Assembly: GCF_009392895.1 (NCBI RefSeq)
Contig: NZ_CP045488.1
Coordinates: 310,001-374,000 of the forward strand
Direction of reading: 5' to 3'
Length of the DNA: 64,000 nt
DNA from: Natronorubrum aibiense
GTDB taxonomy: Archaea > Halobacteriota > Halobacteria > Halobacteriales > Natrialbaceae
Shown: positions 54,650-63,813 of the stretch, piece by piece
Position numbering within the stretch: the stretch's first letter is position 1
Layout: each line of letters begins with the position of its first letter
Translations under genes and position numbers: made by a program
Notes under the pieces: generated by a model
Database searches by the model: none
What the model saw: only the letters and a program-made list of their open reading frames with translations
Told to the model about the DNA's origin: nothing

Positions 54650-55066
54650 ATGGCCGAGGACGACGACCCGACGACGATCCGCTCGCTCGCGCTCTCACCG
54701 GGTGATGCCGCCAGCGCCTACGCCTACACGCAGGAGAATCCCGGTGAGGCCGTCCTTCGGGTGACGCCGCCGTTTCACGGCCGGATGCGCGCTCGACTCC
54801 ACGTCTACCAGCGCGACGATACCGAACTGACTGGGGCCATCCATATCCCGCCGGAATCCGTCATCACGGGCGACGTGATCGACGACTATCCTCGCCTCGA
54901 GGCGGCACTCGAGGACGCGACACCCGACGAAACCGACGAGATTCGCAAACGCCACGCCGACGCCGTCGAGAAGTGGCAGGCTCGAGCGCGCGAGTCGATC
55001 CTCGAGGCGACCACGATCGACACCGACGACGGACCACAGCTGGTCGAACTCAAACAGATCGGGTGA
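54650..55066 (+). CDS. Conserved haloarchaeal protein
   Basis: This 138-residue acidic protein contains IRSLALSPGDAASAYAYTQE, AVLRVTPPFHGRMRARLHVY and PPESVITGDVIDDYPRLEAA. There are no membrane segments or metal motifs. It follows cbiZ by 51 bases. The pattern looks strongly conserved but I do not recognise a function. Confidence 0.78.
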   Translation: MAEDDDPTTIRSLALSPGDAASAYAYTQENPGEAVLRVTPPFHGRMRARLHVYQRDDTELTGAIHIPPESVITGDVIDDYPRLEAALEDATPDETDEIRKRHADAVEKWQARARESILEATTIDTDDGPQLVELKQIG

Positions 55067-55185
55067 ATCGGCCTCGAGTCGATCGTGCAGCGACACTGGC
55101 GACCGCGAGACATCGACGCCGTCCCGTACTTTCACTTTCACTCCGGCTGGATCGCATTCACGTCCCGTCCGTCCGAGTACCTGCT

Positions 55186-55401
55186 ATGGCACTGATCGTC
55201 GACCGCACTGACGACCGCAACGAGGCGACTGCCGGCCGCGAGCGACCAGCCACACTCGAGGCCGAACCCCGACGACGCCGAATCGACGTCACCGAGGTCC
55301 ACGCCGCGGGTATCGAGGCGTTCGTCGACGAGAACGTCGATACCGATGCCGTCTCGCTCGAGCACCGTAGTGGACGAACGTATCTCGTCCTCGAGGAGTG
55401 A
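55186..55401 (+). CDS. Small haloarchaeal protein
   Basis: This 71-residue protein has a charged N-terminal half (DRTDDRNEATAGRERPATLE) and a compact C-terminal part (IDVTEVHAAGIEAFVDENVD then SVSLEH-like SLEHRSGRTYLVLEE). The function is unknown. Codon use is like its neighbours, and it has no overlapping competitor on either strand. Confidence 0.55.
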   Translation: MALIVDRTDDRNEATAGRERPATLEAEPRRRRIDVTEVHAAGIEAFVDENVDTDAVSLEHRSGRTYLVLEE

Positions 55402-55476
55402 GCGAGCGGGTCGAACCGGTCACGATAGTAACCGGTCCCCCACATCGCTTTCATCGCACTCGTGGGAGCCGTCGGT

Positions 55477-56505
55477 ATGTCACGAACGCGAGCGACGGAC
55501 CACCAGCGATCGGCGACGACGCGACGGCGAGTGCTCGAAGGGATCGGCGTGGGCCTCACTGGCTCCATCGGTCTCGTCGGAACGGGAGCGACTGCGGGAG
55601 CCGGGACGACTCGTGAGACGGAGCCGAATCCTCGAGTCGAACCGACACAAGACGCCGTCGCCGACCAACCGCTGATCGACGTCCACACGCATCTGATCCC
55701 CGACGAGACCCTCGACAGAACACCGCTGCGTGCCGACGACCTGGTGTCGTGGATGGACAGCCGCGGCATCGACCGCGCCGTCGTTTTGGCGCTCGAGTCG
55801 CCCGAGAGCTACCCCGTTCAGGCGCCGAGCTGGTGGGTCTTAGAGCAGGTCGCGGCGTATCCGGATCGACTGATTCCCTTCTGTACGGTCGATCCACGGA
55901 CGCTGGTCTACGAGGACGACTTCGGAGCCGTGACGGACCTGCTCGAGCGCTACGTCGAACGGGGTGCACGGGGCTTCGGCGAACTGAAAGCCGGGTTGGC
56001 TATCGACGACGCACGACTCGAGACGCTGTACGAGTTGTGTGCCGACCACGACCTGCCGATCCTCTTTCACACCGACGAGAAAGCGATGCTCGACGAGGTC
56101 GGGCTCCCGCGACTCGAAGACGTACTGGCCTCCTATCCGACGGTCGATTTCATCGCTCACGCCCACGCGTGGTGGGCCCACATCTCCGCGGACGTGAGCC
56201 AGGCGGACCGCGGCGAGTATCCGTCGGGACCGATCGAACCCGGCGGTCGCGTCCCCGAACTGCTCTCCGCGTACGACAATATCTACGGCGACATCTCGGG
56301 TATTTCGGGCTGGAACGCGCTCACGCGCGACGAAGCGTACGCACAGGACTTTCTCGAGATCCACCACGAACAGCTACTCTTCGGCACGGACTACCTCCAT
56401 CCGGGACAGGAGACGCCGCAGGTCGCGCTGTTCGATCGGTTCGACCTCCCCGCCGACGCGTGGGCGAACGTTCGATATCGGACCGTCGAACGTCTCCTCC
56501 AGTAG
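55477..56505 (+). CDS. Tat-exported amidohydrolase family protein
   Basis: This 342-residue protein starts with a twin-arginine signal (TTRRRVLEGIGVGLTGSIGL). It carries an amidohydrolase-2 (decarboxylase-like) barrel: LIDVHTHLIP metal motif, GFGELKAGLAIDDARLETLY, LPILFHTDEK, VDFIAHAHAWWAHIS and LFGTDYLHPGQETPQVALFD. Related enzymes hydrolyse or decarboxylate small acids; this one probably acts outside the cell. The substrate is unknown. ATG at 55477 gives the usual signal length. Confidence 0.88.
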   Translation: MSRTRATDHQRSATTRRRVLEGIGVGLTGSIGLVGTGATAGAGTTRETEPNPRVEPTQDAVADQPLIDVHTHLIPDETLDRTPLRADDLVSWMDSRGIDRAVVLALESPESYPVQAPSWWVLEQVAAYPDRLIPFCTVDPRTLVYEDDFGAVTDLLERYVERGARGFGELKAGLAIDDARLETLYELCADHDLPILFHTDEKAMLDEVGLPRLEDVLASYPTVDFIAHAHAWWAHISADVSQADRGEYPSGPIEPGGRVPELLSAYDNIYGDISGISGWNALTRDEAYAQDFLEIHHEQLLFGTDYLHPGQETPQVALFDRFDLPADAWANVRYRTVERLLQ

Positions 56506-56668
56506 GAGACGCCGAGCGGCCACGGTCGGGCAGCATTACTGATATCTTCCGTCTCCCGGCGCGCTCGTCGATCACCGGTCGCGTTCTCGAGGCCGTCGTC
56601 TTTCTACACGGGTCAGTCTCGCCTCCCCGTTCCGTTCGAGGCCTCGCTCGCCGTTTCGACGGTCATTG

Positions 56669-57559
56669 TTACTCGCCGTCGCCTTTCTCGATCGGGGCGC
56701 GGATGAGGTTCCCCCACTCGGTCCACGAGCCGTCGTAGTTGTGGACATCCTCGTACTCGAGCAGTTCGTGGAGGGCGAACCACGCGATCGCCGACCGCTC
56801 GCCGACGCGGCAGTAGGTGACGACTGACTCGTCGCCGTCGATGCCGGCATCGGCGTAGAGGTCCTCGAGTTCGTCGGGCCCTTTGAACCGGCCGTCGTCG
56901 CGCAGGTTGGTCTTGACTGGAACGTTCGATGCGCCAGGGATGTGGCCTCCGCGCTGGGCGGTCTCCTGCATGCCTTCGGGGGCGATGAGCTCGCCCGAGA
57001 ACTCCTCGGGGGAGCGGACGTCGACCATCGGGATGCCGGCCTCGCGGGCCTTGTCGACGTCATCTTTGTACGCCCGCAGACTCTCGAAGGGGCCTTTCGC
57101 GGTGTACTCGACGGCGTCGAAGTCGGGTTCGTCCTCGGTCAGCGGGTAGTCCTCGTTGACCCAGTAGTCCTTGCCGCCGTCGAGAACTCTCGCGTCCTCG
57201 TGGCCGTAGTACTTGAACTCCCAGTAGGCAAACAGCGCGAACCAGTTGGGAATCCAGCCGTCGCCGTAGAAGACGACCGTCGAGTCCTCGCTGATGCCAT
57301 GCTCGCCGATGACTGACTCGAAGTCGTCCTTTTTCAGGATGTCCCGCTGCTCCTGATCCGAGAGATCCTCGTCCCACTGGAGGCCGATCGCACCCGGCGC
57401 GTGGCCCTCCTCGTAGCGCGATGGGAAGTCGCCTTCGTCGGGCGATTCAGGGCTGTTGACTTCCACGAGTCGATAGTCGGGGTCGTCGGCCTGAAATTCG
57501 TCTAAGTGGTCTTCGACCCAGTCCGCCGAAACCAGTACGTCGGTGTCGTATTCGGACAT
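56669..57559 (-). CDS. Thiosulfate sulfurtransferase (two rhodanese domains)
   Basis: This 296-residue protein has an inactive N-terminal rhodanese domain (VLVSADWVEDHLDEFQADDP, GEHGISEDSTVVFYGDGWIP). It is followed by an active one (VDVRSPEEFSGELIAPEGMQ, GHIPGASNVPV, and the active loop VVTYCRVGERSAIAWFAL with the persulfide Cys). It transfers sulfur from thiosulfate to acceptors such as cyanide or thiols. It is cytoplasmic and its ATG at 57559 is divergent from the FAA hydrolase gene. Confidence 0.93.
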   Translation of the reverse strand: MSEYDTDVLVSADWVEDHLDEFQADDPDYRLVEVNSPESPDEGDFPSRYEEGHAPGAIGLQWDEDLSDQEQRDILKKDDFESVIGEHGISEDSTVVFYGDGWIPNWFALFAYWEFKYYGHEDARVLDGGKDYWVNEDYPLTEDEPDFDAVEYTAKGPFESLRAYKDDVDKAREAGIPMVDVRSPEEFSGELIAPEGMQETAQRGGHIPGASNVPVKTNLRDDGRFKGPDELEDLYADAGIDGDESVVTYCRVGERSAIAWFALHELLEYEDVHNYDGSWTEWGNLIRAPIEKGDGE

Positions 57560-57666
57560 GCGCGAGTGGCTCCCACGAGCAGTGTGAAAACGGTAACACG
57601 TCGATTCGACCCGAACCGGTTCGCAAGCAAACCGGTACGCCTAATCCGTCGGAACCGAGACCGCCG

Positions 57667-58404
57667 ATGATGAAACTCGCACGGATCGCGACGGACGATG
57701 GACCGGTTTCGGGACGGTACGAGGACGGCGTCGTTCACGGCGATGACGGCGTCTACGAGGTCGGCGTCGATGGTTCACTGTTGCCACCCTGTGAGCCCTC
57801 GGCGCTGTACTGCGTCGGGCGCAACTACGCGGCGACGCTCGATCAGATGGAGTACGAACGGCCCAACGAGCCCGACTTCTTCATCAAACCGCCGGCGTCG
57901 CTGCTCGGCCACCGGGAGCCGATTCCTTATCCCGAGTTCACCGAGGAACTCACCTACGCGGGCGAACTCGCGGCCGTCATCGACGAACCCTGCAACAACC
58001 TCACCGAAGACGAGGTGTCGGACGTCGTCCGGGGCTACACCATCATGAACGACGTCGATGCGCTCGACCAGCAGGGCCGCACCGCGCGCAAGGCCTTCGA
58101 CGGCTCCGGGCCGCTCGGGCCGTGGATCGAGACCGCCGTCGATCCGTCGGGGATCGACATGTACACCGACGTCGCCGGCGAGCGCCGACAGGAGGCGAAT
58201 ACGGAACTGATGCTGTTCGGCCCCGAGGAGATCGTCGCCTACCTCTCCCGGCGATTCACCTTCCGCCCCGGCGACGTGATCGCCTTCGGCAGCCCCGCCA
58301 ACCCCGGACTGGTCGAACCCGGCGACACCGTCGAAATCACCTACGAGGGCGTCGGCACGCTCGAGAACACCGTCGTCGACGCGACCGACGAGTCGGGCCA
58401 GTAG
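57667..58404 (+). CDS. Fumarylacetoacetate hydrolase family protein
   Basis: This 245-residue enzyme has the FAH fold: CVGRNYAATLDQMEYERPNE, FFIKPPASLLGHREPI, the metal carboxylates in LTYAGELAAVIDEPCNNL, GYTIMNDVDALDQQGRTARK and FRPGDVIAFGSPANPGLVEPG. FAH members act in aromatic-acid breakdown or as acylpyruvate hydrolases; the substrate is unknown. ATG at 57667; a second ATG follows directly. Confidence 0.92.
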   Translation: MMKLARIATDDGPVSGRYEDGVVHGDDGVYEVGVDGSLLPPCEPSALYCVGRNYAATLDQMEYERPNEPDFFIKPPASLLGHREPIPYPEFTEELTYAGELAAVIDEPCNNLTEDEVSDVVRGYTIMNDVDALDQQGRTARKAFDGSGPLGPWIETAVDPSGIDMYTDVAGERRQEANTELMLFGPEEIVAYLSRRFTFRPGDVIAFGSPANPGLVEPGDTVEITYEGVGTLENTVVDATDESGQ

Positions 58405-58455
58405 GAGCCGACGCGAGAAGAAAGGCACTTGCCCACGTGGCCCTTCCCCGTCGGT

Positions 58456-58968
58456 GTGAGCGCTGACGCCACGCGACGCGTCGAGGTCTACCCCGGCCGC
58501 GAGGTCGTCGTCGAGTTCGACCCCGATCTCACCTTCGAGTGTGTCGAGGACTGCACCTGGTGTTGCCAGCACGGGGTCTTGCTCTACGATCAGGATTTGC
58601 TCGAACTCGCCCAGCGGGCGAACCTCGCCGAGACGACGACGGCGTTTCGCGGCGAGAAGTTCGTCACCCGCGAGGAGAAAGACCGCGACGACCACGTCGC
58701 CGAGGACGGCTGTGCCTGTGCGTTTTTGCGCGAGGACGGCCTCTGTTCGTTGCACCTCGAGGAAGACTGGAAACCTACGCGCTGTTCGGTCTTTCCGCTC
58801 GGCGTCTGGCTCGAGGACGGCGACCTCCACGTCGACATTCGGGATTCGGCCCACGACCACTGCGAGGGGCTGAACGTCAGCGACCGGTCCGTCATCGACA
58901 ACCTCGAGGCATTCTTGCCGGAGCTGTTGTGGGAACTCGAGAACCCGGATTCGGATCGAGAATTGTAG
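58456..58968 (+). CDS. YkgJ family cysteine-cluster protein
   Basis: This 170-residue protein has the YkgJ/zinc- or iron-cluster signature FECVEDCTWCCQHGVLLY (four cysteines), later CACAFLREDGLCSLH, RCSVFPLGVW and HDHCEGL. Such clusters may bind an Fe-S centre or zinc; the role is unknown. A GTG at 58456 gives VSADATRRVEVYPG. A TTG at 58429 would add nine residues and is less likely. It follows the FAA hydrolase gene by 51 bases. Confidence 0.85.
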   Translation: MSADATRRVEVYPGREVVVEFDPDLTFECVEDCTWCCQHGVLLYDQDLLELAQRANLAETTTAFRGEKFVTREEKDRDDHVAEDGCACAFLREDGLCSLHLEEDWKPTRCSVFPLGVWLEDGDLHVDIRDSAHDHCEGLNVSDRSVIDNLEAFLPELLWELENPDSDREL

Positions 58969-59066
58969 CCGTCCAGCCAAGCTGTAACAACGTCTCTTGA
59001 CGCAGCACGGACTAGAGTGCCCAACTGCACACTTCCGAGTCGAACGTTACCACACGTCTCCAATGG

Positions 59067-59072
59067 TTTAAA
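59067..59072 (+). promoter_or_regulatory. TATA box of the eIF1A gene
   Basis: Tttaaa is centred about 26 bases before the GTG at 59096. It fixes that GTG as the leaderless start against an in-frame ATG at 59072 inside the promoter. Confidence 0.55.
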
Positions 59073-59095
59073 TGTGTGGGCCACGTAATCAGTAT

Positions 59096-59380
59096 GTGAC
59101 AGAAGAATCCGGGCGACGGAACCTCCGTATGCCCAACAGCGATGAAGTATTCGCCGTCGTAACTGAACACCTCGGAGGCAACCACGTGCAACTCCGCTGT
59201 GAGGACGGCGAGGAACGGCTCGGCCGCATCCCAGGACGCATGAAATATCGCACCTGGATCGAGCAAGACGACATCGTCGTCGCCGAGCCCTGGGACTGGC
59301 AAGACGAGAAGGCCACGATCGAGTGGCGCTACACCAGCCAGGACGCAGATCAACTGCGTCGCGAAGGCCACATCGATTGA
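59096..59380 (+). CDS. Translation initiation factor eIF-1A
   Basis: This 94-residue S1/OB-fold protein reads [60 protein letters not shown] and [16 protein letters not shown]. It is the archaeal counterpart of bacterial IF1, binding the ribosomal A site during initiation. The GTG start at 59096 is chosen from TATA spacing. Codon bias and length are normal. Confidence 0.94.
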   Translation: MTEESGRRNLRMPNSDEVFAVVTEHLGGNHVQLRCEDGEERLGRIPGRMKYRTWIEQDDIVVAEPWDWQDEKATIEWRYTSQDADQLRREGHID

Positions 59381-59487
59381 ACCTCGGTTTCGGCCTCTAA
59401 ACGAGATTTTACTGCAGTCTACCCCCAACAGACGAGCGACGGCACTTTCGATACCCCAGCCCAGCGAGCAGCCGAGCACACGGCTTC

Positions 59488-60213
59488 TCAGCGTGTCGCC
59501 TGTTTCCACTCCCGTAACCCGACGACGGCACCGTCGAGTGTCTCCGGGACAGCCTCCGTTGCTGCCCAGACGAACATCCCCGCGATCGACTCGGCGTCCC
59601 GTCCCGTCTCCCCCGACAGCCCGGTCGCGATCTGCCCCGGATCGAGACAGCCGATGGTGTACTCGGTATCGGCGGCGAAGCCTCGAGCGACAGCCTCCGC
59701 GGTCGCTTTCGAGATCGCATACGAGCCGTAGCCCGGCTTCGCCTCGCGGGCGATCGACCCCGTTGGCACGAGCACGCGAGCGCTGTCGTTCAAGTGTGGC
59801 AGTGCTTCTCGGATCGTCGCGAAGACGCCGCGCCCGTTGATCCGCCAATGGTCGTCGAAGGCTGCGTAGGTGTCGTCGTCGGTCGGTGTCGCACCCGGCT
59901 CGCCGTGATAGACGCCCGCTGCGGCGACGACGACGTCGATCCCGCTGCCGTCGCCGGCTCGAGACGCTGTTTCGACCAGCCGCTCGAGGTCGAACTCGTC
60001 GCGGACGTCGGTACGGACGCCCGCGGCGGTCCCATCTGTTCCCTCGAGTCGCGTCTCGAGCGCGTTGACGGTTTCCGAGACGTCGTGTCCGTCTCGGGCA
60101 CCGACGACGACCGTCGCGCCGATGTCGGCGAACGCGTCGGCGACGGCGCGACCGATACCGCGAGTGCCACCAGTGACGACGACTGTCAATTCGTCCATAT
60201 CCATGACCGACAT
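59488..60213 (-). CDS. Short-chain dehydrogenase/reductase
   Basis: This 241-residue Rossmann-fold enzyme has the cofactor motif VVTGGTRGIGRAVADAF, NAG-like VVAAAGVYHG, and catalytic residues in VLVPTGSIAREAK (Ser) and YGSYAISKATAEAVA (Tyr and Lys). ARDGHD after the second strand suggests NADP(H). The substrate is unknown. ATG at 60213; a second in-frame ATG gives MDMDELTVVV. Confidence 0.92.
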   Translation of the reverse strand: MSVMDMDELTVVVTGGTRGIGRAVADAFADIGATVVVGARDGHDVSETVNALETRLEGTDGTAAGVRTDVRDEFDLERLVETASRAGDGSGIDVVVAAAGVYHGEPGATPTDDDTYAAFDDHWRINGRGVFATIREALPHLNDSARVLVPTGSIAREAKPGYGSYAISKATAEAVARGFAADTEYTIGCLDPGQIATGLSGETGRDAESIAGMFVWAATEAVPETLDGAVVGLREWKQATR

Positions 60214-60285
60214 ACGCTCGGAACGTACAGGAACGTATCCCCCAACTATCGAAACCGGATGGCCGCGAAAACAAAACGGGCGCGA

Positions 60286-62148
60286 TCAGCGACCGAACAA
60301 CCGCTCGTAGAGGCTGCGCTCGTTTTTCCGCTCGGCGAGCAACACCGAGCAGTCGACGTCGTTGACGACGTCCATGTGCAACGAACTGGTCACGAGTCGT
60401 GAGAGCAGTCCGCGTTCCGTCGCCCCGATCAGCATCATCGTGTTGTCGGCAGCTTCGCGACAGATCGCACGTTCGACGTTGCCAGAGTCGTCGACGACGA
60501 GTTCGGCATCGTGGAGATCGTGGTCGGCGGCCCACTCCGCGAGGAACTGTTCGCCCTTCTCGCGTTCGTCCGGGCCGTCGACGATGTGCAACAGGGTGAC
60601 ATCGGAGCCGACGCTCGTGCTGAGCGTCTTCGCGACCGCTGCGCTCAGATCCGAGTCCGGACCGCCAGCCGTCGGCAGCAGGATACGCGAGGTGTCCAGG
60701 CCGCGGTCTTTGAACACGAGGAAATCACACGGGAGTTTGCTGGTCAACTCGCTGAGTGGGCGCTCGGCACGTGCAGCGTCCCAGAGTTTGTTCTCGCCCC
60801 AGCCCATCATCACGAGGTCGGCGTGTTCGCGTTCGGCAGTGTTGAACACCTCTTCGAACGAGCGATGGGTGACGACCGTCGACGCCTCGTAGTCGACGTC
60901 GTAGTCGTCGACCGAGTCGATGACGTCGTCGAGGAGGGCTTCGGATTCGGCGATGATCCGATCGCGCTGTTTGTCGCCGCCGACCGCCGATGGCCGGTCG
61001 GGCGTCTGGACGATGTGGACGACGTGTACGATCGCGGACTCGTGGGTGTTCGCGAGCATCGTGGCGAGGTCGATGAGTCGCGACTCGGTCCGTGGGTTTG
61101 CGATCGGGACCACGATCCGGTACGCGTCGTCGTCAGGGACGGCGTGCTCGCCGGTGTCGATCAGCGGAACGTACGAGCGGCCGACGAAGCTGCCGAACAG
61201 CCACTCGCGGATCGAGAGACGCCGTTCGGCACCCGCAAAGCGTGCCGACTCGAGGCGTTTCTCGCTCGTCTGATAGTAGTTAACGACGGTGACAAGAAGG
61301 ATGCCACCGAGCGTGTTGCCGAGCAAGACCGGCAACACGAAGTCGGTCAATCCGACAAAGACGGCGAGCTCGCCGGCGAAGACCAGATAGAGCATCTCGG
61401 TAAAGGAGACGACGACGTGAAAGAGGTTGCCGAGCGGAATCGCCAGAAACGCCAGATAGACGACGACGAGTCGGGAGATCGTATCTCGAGAGGCGAAGGT
61501 GACCCAGACGACGCCCGCAACGATCAATCCGGCGAAAGAAGCCTTGAAGAACAGATCCCACCAGCCGGTCTCGACGCCGTGTTGGGCGATGCTCATCGCG
61601 GCGGCAGCAGCTGGCTCGTCGAACACGCCACCCCAAGAGAGCGCCATCGCGCCGACGGCACCGCCGGCGAAGTTCCCCGCGAGGACGATCGTCCAGTGAC
61701 GAAGCAACGATGGCAGACTGGCCAGCCGTTCGATCGTCAACGCGACCGGTGGCAGCGTGTTCTCCGTAAAGAGCTGGTAGCCACCGATGATAATGTAGAT
61801 GAAGCCGAGCGGATACAACAGCGCGCTCAACACCGGATCGCCGTCCGTGGAGGCGTACATCGACGCGTACAGCAAGAACGTGATCGTGATCGCAAAGCCG
61901 GCGGCGAGTCCGCTGAAGAACAGTTCACGGTTCCCCGAGGTCACTTCCTCGTCGGCTGCAGCGACGATTCGCTGAAACACCTCGTCCGAGGAGAACCGAT
62001 CGCGAACGACCGATCCGACCGCCGGAGCACCGCTTCGTGACCGTTCGACGGCTTCTCGGACCGTATCCGATTCATCGGACTGCTCGTCGGGCGGATCGTC
62101 ATCCCGATTGTGTACGGACAGGGAACGATCTTGGTTCGGGCCTTCCAT
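60286..62148 (-). CDS. FNT-type channel fused to two universal stress protein domains
   Basis: This 620-residue protein has an acidic N-terminal tail (1-70). A formate/nitrite transporter family domain with six segments follows (about 75-292; YIIIGGYQLFTENTLPPVAL, VLAGNFAGGAVGAMALSWGG, GNLFHVVVSFTEMLYLVFAG), closest in look to the YfdC subgroup. Two UspA domains come next (about 342-480 and 486-612; YRIVVPIANPRTESRL, ADLVMMGWGENKLW, ILLPTAGGPDSDLSAAVAKT, MMLIGATERGLLSRLVTSSL). The Usp parts could bind nucleotide and gate the channel. The anion or substrate is unknown. Confidence 0.9.
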   Translation of the reverse strand: MEGPNQDRSLSVHNRDDDPPDEQSDESDTVREAVERSRSGAPAVGSVVRDRFSSDEVFQRIVAAADEEVTSGNRELFFSGLAAGFAITITFLLYASMYASTDGDPVLSALLYPLGFIYIIIGGYQLFTENTLPPVALTIERLASLPSLLRHWTIVLAGNFAGGAVGAMALSWGGVFDEPAAAAAMSIAQHGVETGWWDLFFKASFAGLIVAGVVWVTFASRDTISRLVVVYLAFLAIPLGNLFHVVVSFTEMLYLVFAGELAVFVGLTDFVLPVLLGNTLGGILLVTVVNYYQTSEKRLESARFAGAERRLSIREWLFGSFVGRSYVPLIDTGEHAVPDDDAYRIVVPIANPRTESRLIDLATMLANTHESAIVHVVHIVQTPDRPSAVGGDKQRDRIIAESEALLDDVIDSVDDYDVDYEASTVVTHRSFEEVFNTAEREHADLVMMGWGENKLWDAARAERPLSELTSKLPCDFLVFKDRGLDTSRILLPTAGGPDSDLSAAVAKTLSTSVGSDVTLLHIVDGPDEREKGEQFLAEWAADHDLHDAELVVDDSGNVERAICREAADNTMMLIGATERGLLSRLVTSSLHMDVVNDVDCSVLLAERKNERSLYERLFGR

Positions 62149-62272
62149 TATCGGAGCGTAGTCGTAGATCCCCTAAGGGCTTGGCATTGCTGACAACCCC
62201 TGCCGTCTGCTGACGGATCTGTAACGGTCGCTCACGCGGATTTCGGTCCCTCCCTACGTGGGTATGCTGTAC

Positions 62273-62280
62273 GTTTATGC
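62273..62280 (+). promoter_or_regulatory. TATA-like box of crtI
   Basis: Gtttatgc is centred about 28 bases before the ATG at 62304, supporting that start for the carotenoid operon. Confidence 0.4.
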
Positions 62281-62303
62281 GTTCGCCGACATTCATGTAT
62301 ACT

Positions 62304-63800
62304 ATGACATCGCTGGCCGGTGAGTCCGTCGTCGTGATCGGGGCTGGTGTTGGCGGCCTCTCGACGGCCTGTTATCTCGCCGATGCAGGTGCCGACGTTC
62401 ACGTCATCGAGAAAAACGAACAGCTCGGCGGTCGAGCGAGCCGACTCGAGGAAGACGGCTTCCGGTTCGATATGGGGCCGTCGTGGTATCTGATGCCCGA
62501 CGTCTTCGAGCGGTTTTTCGCCGAGTTCGACCGGACGCCGTCGGATTACTACGAACTAACTCATCTCGATCCCCACTATCGACTCTTCTTCAAAGACGGG
62601 GACGAGGTCGACATCACGCCCAACCTGGAGCGAACCAAACGCGTCTTCGAGGAGTACGAAGACGGCGCGGGCGACGCCTTAGAACGCTACCTCGAGAAAT
62701 CCCGCGAGAACTACGAAGTCGGGATGAAACACTTCGTCTACGAGGATCGCACCCAGCTTCGTGATTTCCTCACGCTCGACGTCGCCAGACAGGCCCGCGG
62801 ACTCTCCCTGCTGGGGTCGATGCAGGGCCACGTCGAGAACTACTTCGACCATCCGAAGCTCCAGCAGATCATGCAGTACACGCTGGTGTTCCTCGGTGGC
62901 TCGCCGACGAACACGCCGGCGCTCTACAATCTGATGAGCCACGTCGATTTCAACCTCGGCGTCTGGTACCCCGAAGGCGGGATCGGTGCCGTCATCGATG
63001 CACTCGTCGACCTCGGCGACGAACTGGGTGTCATGTACGACACCGATCGCCCGGCGACGGCGATCAAGGGTCGTGAAGGCGCGTTCCTCGTCGAGACGCC
63101 ACGGGGCCCGCTGCGGCCGGATCTGGTGGTTAGCAACGGTGACTACGCTCATACCGAACAGGAGCTGTTGGCGCCCGAAGCACGGGGCCACGACGCCGAC
63201 TACTGGGAGTCACGAACGTACGCACCGTCGGCGTTCTTGCTCTATCTCGGCGTCGAAGGCGACGTCGACGAGCTGGCCCACCACACGCTCGTCCTGCCGA
63301 CAGACTGGGAGGATCACTTCGATCAGATCTTCGAGGACCCTGCGTGGCCCGACGAGCCCGCCTACTATCTGTGCGTGCCCTCCGAAACCGACGATACGGT
63401 CGCTCCCGACGGCCACAGCGCCCTGTTCGTCCTCGTGCCGATCGCTCCGGGCCTCGAGGACACCCCCGAGATCCGTCAGGAGTACCGCGACCGGATCCTC
63501 GACGACATCGCCACCAACACCGGGGCCGAGCTTCGCGATCGGATCGTCTTCGAGGAGCGGTTCTGCGTCGACGATTTCGCGAGTCGGTACAACAGCTACG
63601 ACGGCACGGCACTCGGTCTGGCTCACACGCTCCGTCAGACCGCGCTGTTCCGACCGCCACACCGCTCCGAGAAGGTCGATGGCCTCTACTTTGTCGGCGG
63701 AGACACCACACCCGGCATCGGGATGCCGATGTGTCTCATCAGCGGCGAACTGACCGCCGACTGCGTCCTCGAGGACTACGGCCAGTCGACAGAACAGTGA
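62304..63800 (+). CDS. crtI: Phytoene desaturase
   Basis: This 498-residue FAD enzyme starts near VVVIGAGVGGLSTACYLADA and VHVIEKNEQLGGRASRLEED. It has the substrate region FRFDMGPSWYLMPDVFERFF and ends with VDGLYFVGGDTTPGIGMPMC. It introduces double bases of conjugation into phytoene on the way to lycopene and bacterioruberin. The frame is open to 62277, but the TATA spacing favours 62304. A UbiA-type gene follows 13 bases later. Confidence 0.94.
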   Translation: MTSLAGESVVVIGAGVGGLSTACYLADAGADVHVIEKNEQLGGRASRLEEDGFRFDMGPSWYLMPDVFERFFAEFDRTPSDYYELTHLDPHYRLFFKDGDEVDITPNLERTKRVFEEYEDGAGDALERYLEKSRENYEVGMKHFVYEDRTQLRDFLTLDVARQARGLSLLGSMQGHVENYFDHPKLQQIMQYTLVFLGGSPTNTPALYNLMSHVDFNLGVWYPEGGIGAVIDALVDLGDELGVMYDTDRPATAIKGREGAFLVETPRGPLRPDLVVSNGDYAHTEQELLAPEARGHDADYWESRTYAPSAFLLYLGVEGDVDELAHHTLVLPTDWEDHFDQIFEDPAWPDEPAYYLCVPSETDDTVAPDGHSALFVLVPIAPGLEDTPEIRQEYRDRILDDIATNTGAELRDRIVFEERFCVDDFASRYNSYDGTALGLAHTLRQTALFRPPHRSEKVDGLYFVGGDTTPGIGMPMCLISGELTADCVLEDYGQSTEQ

Positions 63801-63813
63801 CCGGGTGGCTGCT

